Below, piece after piece: positions 59,216 to 62,891 of a stretch of DNA of 62,891 nucleotides; the stretch's first letter is position 1; every line of letters begins with the position of its first letter. Under the pieces are notes generated by a model. That model did no database searches. It was not told the origin of the DNA and was given only the letters and a program-made list of their open reading frames with translations. A program made the position numbers and the translations under genes. This DNA is from Bordetella parapertussis (GTDB lineage Bacteria; Pseudomonadota; Gammaproteobacteria; Burkholderiales; Casimicrobiaceae), in the NCBI GenBank assembly GCA_943331295.2, contig CALQLA020000031.1, forward strand, positions 1 through 62,891, written 5' to 3'.

Positions 59216-59448
59216 GCGCGCTCCCGGCGCCGAAGGGCGCGGCAGGCGGTGCAGACGCCGGCGACGCGACGCAGCTGCGCGCCGCCAACGTCCGCACCGC
59301 GCTCGTGCTGGTGGCGATCGCGCTGGTGTTCTTCTTCGGCATCATCGCGGCCCAGTACATCGGCGGGCCGACGATCGCCATCGGCGTGATGGGCTGCGCG
59401 ACGTTCCTGTTCCTCGTCGTCGTGATCGGGCGGACGCTGCGGAAATGA
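59212..59448 (+). CDS. Small single-pass membrane protein of the cytochrome oxidase operon
   Basis: This 78-residue protein starts at a GTG overlapping the coxA TGA by 4 nt and itself overlaps ctaG (ATGA). It has an Ala/Gly-rich cytoplasmic N-terminus (about 1–28) and one or two hydrophobic segments ([24 protein letters not shown], and [18 protein letters not shown]). It corresponds to the 'cytochrome oxidase small assembly protein' seen at this position in betaproteobacteria. The role is inferred from position. Confidence 0.8.
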   Translation: MSALPAPKGAAGGADAGDATQLRAANVRTALVLVAIALVFFFGIIAAQYIGGPTIAIGVMGCATFLFLVVVIGRTLRK

Positions 59449-59987
59449 CCGTGCAGCACACCGCGCTGCAGCGCGCCGACAACCGCACGATGCTGATCAA
59501 GCTGTCGGTCGTCGTGCTCGGGATGTTCGCGTTCGGCTTCGCGCTGGTGCCCTTCTACGACAAGATCTGCGAGGCGACCGGCCTGCGCAACATCGACGCG
59601 GCGGCGCCGGTGCAGAACACCCAGGTCGACCTCGGCCGGACGGTGCGCATCGAGCTCGACGCCAACGTCCGCAAGCTGCCGTGGCAGTTCCGCGCGGTGG
59701 AGCCGATCGTCGGCGTCCATCCGGGCGAAGTGCGGCAGGTGATGTACGAGGTGGTCAACACGACGGGGCGCCCGGTCACGGGGCAGGCGATCCCGAGCTA
59801 CGGTCCGGCCTACGCGGCCCAGTATTTCCGCAAGCTCGACTGCTTCTGCTTCGCGCAGCAGACGCTGGCGCCCGGCGAGCGCCGGCAGATGCCCGTGGTG
59901 TTCGTCATCGATCCGGCGCTGCCGTCGGACATCGGGACGATCACGCTGTCGTACACGTTCTTCGAGGTCGAGGGCAACAAGGGCTGA
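59445..59987 (+). CDS. ctaG: Cytochrome c oxidase assembly protein CtaG/Cox11
   Basis: This copper chaperone that delivers CuB to subunit I has 180 residues, one N-terminal transmembrane helix (KLSVVVLGMFAFGFALVPFY) and a periplasmic immunoglobulin-like domain with the copper-binding Cys pair in YFRKLDCFCFAQQTLAPGE. It starts inside the preceding stop (ATGA). A gap of 118 nt with no recognisable gene separates it from ctaE. Confidence 0.95.
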   Translation: MTVQHTALQRADNRTMLIKLSVVVLGMFAFGFALVPFYDKICEATGLRNIDAAAPVQNTQVDLGRTVRIELDANVRKLPWQFRAVEPIVGVHPGEVRQVMYEVVNTTGRPVTGQAIPSYGPAYAAQYFRKLDCFCFAQQTLAPGERRQMPVVFVIDPALPSDIGTITLSYTFFEVEGNKG

Positions 59988-60105
59988 CGGGAATCGAACA
60001 GGGAAGCGTTGCGAACGGCGGCAGCGGCTGCCGGCGCGACGCCGGGGAACCAGCGCGGCGACAAGCCCGCGCATTGAGCACAGCAATCGAATCGAGGAGC
60101 CACCG

Positions 60106-60966
60106 ATGAGCGCAGTACAAGCCGGCGCCAAGCCATATTACTTCGTCCCCCAGCCCTCGATCTGGCCGATCGTCGGCTCGTTCGCGCTGCTGCTGATGGG
60201 CATGGGTGCCGCGTTCTGGTTCAACAATTTCGGCCCCGGGCCGTGGATGGTGCTGGCCGGCTTCTGCGTGCTGATCGTGATGCTGTTCGGCTGGTTCGGC
60301 ACCGTCATCGACGAGTCCGAGGGCCACCAGTACAACGCGAAGGTCGACCTCTCGTTCCGCTGGGGGATGAGCTGGTTCATCTTCTCCGAGGTGATGTTCT
60401 TCGCGGCGTTCTTCGGCGCGCTGTTCTACGCCCGGAACCTGTCGGTGCCCGACCTCGGCAGCCTCGACTCCAAGCTGCTCTGGCCCGACTTTTCGGCGGC
60501 GTGGCCTACCGTAGGCCCGTACATCAAGACGCAGTTCACGCCGATGAGCGCCATCGGCATCCCGCTGCTCAACACCATCATCCTGCTCACCTCGGGGTTC
60601 ACGCTGACGCTCGCCCACCACGCGCTGAAGCAGAGCCACCGCGGCGCGCTGAAGTTCTGGCTGTTCGCGACGATCGCGCTGGGCTTCGCGTTCATCGGCT
60701 TCCAGGCCTACGAGTACATCCACGCGTACCACGAGCTCAACCTGAAGCTGACGACGGGCGTGTACGGCTCCACGTTCTTCATGCTGACCGGGTTCCACGG
60801 GCTGCACGTCACGATCGGGGCGATCATGCTGTCGGTGATGCTGGCGCGCGCGCTGAAGGGACACTTCACGCCCGACCACCACTTCGCGTTCGAGGCGGCC
60901 GCGTGGTACTGGCACTTCGTCGACGTGGTCTGGCTGCTGCTGTTCGTCCTCGTCTACTGGCTCTGA
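60106..60966 (+). CDS. coxC: Cytochrome c oxidase subunit III
   Basis: This 286-residue subunit III has seven predicted transmembrane helices: QPSIWPIVGSFALLLMGMG, FSEVMFFAAFFGALFYAR with the conserved Glu, SGFTLTLAHHALKQ, IGFQAYEYIHAYHELNLKLTTGVYGSTFFMLTGFHGLHVTIG, and the end FEAAAWYWHFVDVVWLLLFVLVYW. It stabilises the catalytic subunit and its proton uptake. Last structural gene, with a terminator about 25 nt downstream. Confidence 0.96.
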   Translation: MSAVQAGAKPYYFVPQPSIWPIVGSFALLLMGMGAAFWFNNFGPGPWMVLAGFCVLIVMLFGWFGTVIDESEGHQYNAKVDLSFRWGMSWFIFSEVMFFAAFFGALFYARNLSVPDLGSLDSKLLWPDFSAAWPTVGPYIKTQFTPMSAIGIPLLNTIILLTSGFTLTLAHHALKQSHRGALKFWLFATIALGFAFIGFQAYEYIHAYHELNLKLTTGVYGSTFFMLTGFHGLHVTIGAIMLSVMLARALKGHFTPDHHFAFEAAAWYWHFVDVVWLLLFVLVYWL

Positions 60967-60991
60967 CCCGGCGCCGGGCTCCCGCCGGCCG

Positions 60992-61018
60992 AAGGCCGCA
61001 CGCGAACCGTGCGGCCTT
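60992..61018 (+). terminator. Rho-independent terminator after coxC
   Basis: A 10-bp stem (AAGGCCGCAC at 60992–61001, GTGCGGCCTT at 61009–61018) with a 7-nt loop is followed by CTTGCTT. It lies between coxC (+) and the convergent DUF2909 gene (-), and can act on both. Confidence 0.85.
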
Positions 61019-61036
61019 CTTGCTTGGAGCGCCCCG

Positions 61037-61237
61037 CTAGCGCAGGCCCTGGGGCTCGATCCAGCCCAGCTTGTACGAAACCACCAGGAACACCACCAGC
61101 CCGATCGACAGCGCGACGCGCACCGCCAGCGCGGTCAGCATCCGCGTGCCGTGGCCGCGGTCGCGGTACAGGTAGAAGAGGGCCGCGAACAGCGCGGCGA
61201 GTATGGCGATTATCGCCACGACAACGACGGTTTTCAA
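61037..61237 (-). CDS. DUF2909 twin-transmembrane protein
   Basis: This 66-residue protein has two transmembrane helices (KTVVVVAIIAILAALFAALFYLYRD and ALSIGLVVFLVVSYKLGWI) joined by a basic loop (RGHGTRMLTALAVR) and ends IEPQGLR, the usual DUF2909 pattern found between coxC and SURF1 in betaproteobacteria. No ATG or GTG fits; a TTG at 61237 gives the family N-terminus. Function unknown, presumably oxidase-related. It is divergent from surf1 across about 50 nt. Confidence 0.8.
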   Translation of the reverse strand: MKTVVVVAIIAILAALFAALFYLYRDRGHGTRMLTALAVRVALSIGLVVFLVVSYKLGWIEPQGLR

Positions 61238-61289
61238 GGTGATCGGATCCGGTGTCGAACTGCGTGCAGTGTATGAGAACGACGGCGCG

Positions 61290-62051
61290 ATGCCAAACCC
61301 GATGACCCCGGGGGCCGCCCCGCGTCCGCGCGCGCGCCGCTTCCGGCCGCGGTTCCTGCCGACGCTCGCGATGCTGGTCGCGGTCGCGGTGTTCGTCGCC
61401 GCAGGCAACTGGCAGCGCGGGCGGATGCAGGCGAAGGAGGCGCTGCGCGCGCGGCACGACGTGCAGGCGCTGGCGCCGGTGGTCCCGCTCGCGCGGATCG
61501 CGGGTACCGCCGACTGGCCGGCCGAGCGCTTCCGGCCGGTCGCGGCGACCGGCGAGTACGATGCCGCGCACCAGATTCTCGTCGACAACCGCGTCCACGC
61601 CGGCCGGCCCGGCTATCACGTCGTGACGCCGCTCGCCTTCGACGGCGGCGCGGTGCTCGTCAACCGCGGCTGGGTGGCGGCCGGCCCCGACCGCGCCGTG
61701 CTGCCGTCGGTGCCGCCGCCGGCCGGGAGGGTCGTCGTCACGGGCCGCATCGCGCTCCCCGACGCTTATCTCGAGCTGAAGGACGGCGCGCCCGCCGGGC
61801 CGCTGTGGCAGAACCTCGACCCGGCCCGCTTCGCCCGTGCCACCGGCGTCGCGGTACTGCCGGTCGTCGTCGAGGCGACGGCCGCGCCCGTGCCCGACGA
61901 CGGGCTGGCGCGGGCGTGGCCGGAACCCGATTTCGGCATCGACAAGCACCGCATGTACATGCTGCAGTGGTACGCATTCGCCCTGCTCGCCGCCGCGCTC
62001 TGGATCATCCTCGGCGCACGCCGCCGGAAGGCCCCGCAAGATCATGACTGA
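61290..62051 (+). CDS. SURF1 family cytochrome oxidase assembly protein
   Basis: This 253-residue protein has an N-terminal transmembrane helix (LPTLAMLVAVAVFVAAGNWQ with the conserved NWQxxR), a periplasmic domain with FRPVAATGEYDAAHQILVDNR, GYHVVTPLAFDGGAVLVNRGWVA and MYMLQWYAFA, and a C-terminal transmembrane helix (FALLAAALWIILGA). SURF1 inserts or stabilises heme a in subunit I. ATG at 61290 or 61302. It overlaps the next gene by 8 nt. Confidence 0.92.
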   Translation: MPNPMTPGAAPRPRARRFRPRFLPTLAMLVAVAVFVAAGNWQRGRMQAKEALRARHDVQALAPVVPLARIAGTADWPAERFRPVAATGEYDAAHQILVDNRVHAGRPGYHVVTPLAFDGGAVLVNRGWVAAGPDRAVLPSVPPPAGRVVVTGRIALPDAYLELKDGAPAGPLWQNLDPARFARATGVAVLPVVVEATAAPVPDDGLARAWPEPDFGIDKHRMYMLQWYAFALLAAALWIILGARRRKAPQDHD

Positions 62052-62634
62052 AGCAATCCCGCCGTCCCCGCCGCCTTCGCCCATCGCCGTGCGCCGGAGC
62101 CGCCGGACGCTGCTGCTGCTGGCGGCGGTGTGCGTCGCGCCGGTGCTTGCATCCTACGTCGCCTACTACTTCATCCCGCGCGACGCCAAGGTCAACTACG
62201 GCACGCTGCTGCCCACCGCGCCGGCGCCGGAACTTGCCGGCACCCGCGACGACGGCGCGCCGTTCCGCCTGGTCGATCTCGCCGGCCGCTGGGTGCTGCT
62301 GGTCGCGGTCGACGGCCCGTGCTCCGCGGCCTGCGAGCGGATGCTCTACGCGACCCGCCAGGCGACCACCATGCAGGGCCGCGAGCAGGAGCGGGTCGCG
62401 CGCGTGCTGCTGACGCCGGACGCGCCGGCGCCGGCCGCCGCGCTGCTCGCCCAGCACCCGGGCCTCGTCGTCGCGCACGCCGCGGCGGGCACCCGTGCCG
62501 CATTGCCCGGCGCGGCGGCAATCTACGTCGTCGATCCGCTCGGCAACCTGGTGCTGCGCTACGGCGACGACCCGGACATCAAGGGCATCGCGAAGGACCT
62601 GACGCGGCTGCTGAAGGCTTCGCGAATCGGGTGA
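62044..62634 (+). CDS. SCO1-like thioredoxin-fold membrane protein (oxidase assembly)
   Basis: This 196-residue protein has one N-terminal transmembrane helix (RTLLLLAAVCVAPVLASYVAYYF), then a thioredoxin-like domain (FRLVDLAGRWVLLVAVDGPCSAACERMLYATRQ) with a C-x3-C pair at the position of the SCO copper site, and YVVDPLGNLVLRYGDDPDIKGIAKDLTRLLK at the end. It probably acts in CuA assembly. Overlap with surf1 implies coupling. A 79-bp repeat array starts 8 nt after the stop. Confidence 0.85.
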   Translation: MTEAIPPSPPPSPIAVRRSRRTLLLLAAVCVAPVLASYVAYYFIPRDAKVNYGTLLPTAPAPELAGTRDDGAPFRLVDLAGRWVLLVAVDGPCSAACERMLYATRQATTMQGREQERVARVLLTPDAPAPAAALLAQHPGLVVAHAAAGTRAALPGAAAIYVVDPLGNLVLRYGDDPDIKGIAKDLTRLLKASRIG

Positions 62635-62642
62635 GGGGACGA

Positions 62643-62891
62643 CCCCCACGCTCACTCTCGTTCGCTGCCCCCCGAGGGGGAGCAGTCCTTCCCCTGGGGC
62701 GGCCCGGCGGGAAGGACGCGACCCCCACGCTCACTCTCGTTCGCTGCCCCCCGAGGGGGAGCAGTCCTTCCCTTGGGGCGGCCCGGCGGGAAGGACACGG
62801 CCCCCACGCTCACTCTCGTTCGCTGCCCCCCGAGGGGGAGCAGTCCTTCCCTTGGGGCGGCCCGGCGGGAAGGACACGGCCCCCACGCGCA
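62643..62891 (+). repeat. 79-bp tandem repeat array B (3+ copies, runs off the window)
   Basis: Units start at 62643, 62722, 62801 and 62880 (period 79); the last is cut by the window end. The unit matches array A at 40963 in layout and most bases (CCCCCACGCTC, TGCCCCCCGAGGGGGAGCA, GGCGGCCCGGCGGGAAG) but has its own stem sequence (GTCCTTCCC ... GGGAAGGAC). Copies within this array differ at only a few positions. Confidence 0.93.

Noticed and set aside
59988..60105. A small DUF2970-type gene between ctaG and coxC, as I recall from other betaproteobacteria
   Set aside because: The 118-nt gap has no start–stop frame with a hydrophobic segment; it appears to be absent here.
62643..62891. A CRISPR-like array at the window end
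   Set aside because: The whole 79-bp unit is repeated with no variable spacers, and the same unit occurs at 40963.

Overview
This window is a stretch of very GC-rich bacterial chromosome (roughly 70% G+C by eye). Its gene content and gene order suggest a betaproteobacterium, most likely Burkholderiales-like: argS–SPOR protein–dsbA–SDR, a LiuR-controlled leucine-degradation cluster, Coq7, a neisserial/burkholderial-type porin, rhodanese–grxC–secB–gpsA–trmL–comF, and a cytochrome c oxidase operon with fused CoxB, CtaG and SURF1. The assignment comes from remembered synteny and protein resemblance; no database was searched. I see no tRNA, rRNA, CRISPR array, transposase, integrase or prophage gene.

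Layout. (1) 1–5.1 kb: argS, SPOR protein, dsbA, a short-chain dehydrogenase and a BtuF-like protein, all +. (2) 5.2–12 kb: a GDSL autotransporter (-), a frame-disrupted FecR/DUF6600-type gene (+), a glycine-zipper envelope protein, and a PHA synthase with an upstream metallo-beta-lactamase-fold hydrolase (-). (3) 12.2–25.3 kb: liuR and the leucine/isovalerate degradation genes (isovaleryl-CoA dehydrogenase, both methylcrotonyl-CoA carboxylase subunits, methylglutaconyl-CoA hydratase, HMG-CoA lyase), mixed with a thiolase, a second acyl-CoA dehydrogenase, two DsbA-fold isomerases, a GST remnant, a DUF4126 membrane protein and a 2-hydroxyacid dehydrogenase. (4) 25.4–32.4 kb: purE–purK (-), a soluble lytic transglycosylase, an NDUFA9-like protein and the CCA-adding enzyme (+), coq7 (-). 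(5) 32.6–42.4 kb: surface and polysaccharide functions: NodU-type carbamoyltransferase, TPR/GT9-like protein, porin, GT4 phosphosugar transferase, CapD/WbpM-type epimerase, O-antigen ligase. (6) 42.6–50.9 kb: argB, slmA, MoeB-like, CtpA protease, rhodanese, grxC, secB, SH3 protein, gpsA, trmL, comF. (7) 51.2–56 kb: biotin operon bioB-F-H-C-D. (8) 56.4–62.6 kb: cytochrome c oxidase structural and assembly genes.

The liu enzymes together take isovaleryl-CoA to acetyl-CoA and acetoacetate. The likely control element is a palindrome/promoter overlapping the end of liuR. The bio genes cover pimeloyl-ACP synthesis (C, H), KAPA (F), dethiobiotin (D) and biotin (B); bioA is not here. Biotin is also the cofactor of the LiuD carboxylase subunit in this window.

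The most unusual feature is the repeat content, which clusters at gene ends. Four REP/BIME-like palindromes lie at 5.1, 23.4, 25.3 and 34.4 kb, and three of them supply the stop codon of the adjacent gene. A 79-bp tandem repeat begins 7–8 nt after stop codons at two loci 21.7 kb apart, and its hairpin stem differs between loci by compensatory base-pair changes. Two adjacent 8-bp microsatellite arrays lie just upstream of bioB.

I do not see a complete, clearly undescribed multi-gene system. The best candidates for something new are the covarying tandem repeat, the stop-codon-supplying palindromes, and a histone-H1-like tail on the liu hydratase.
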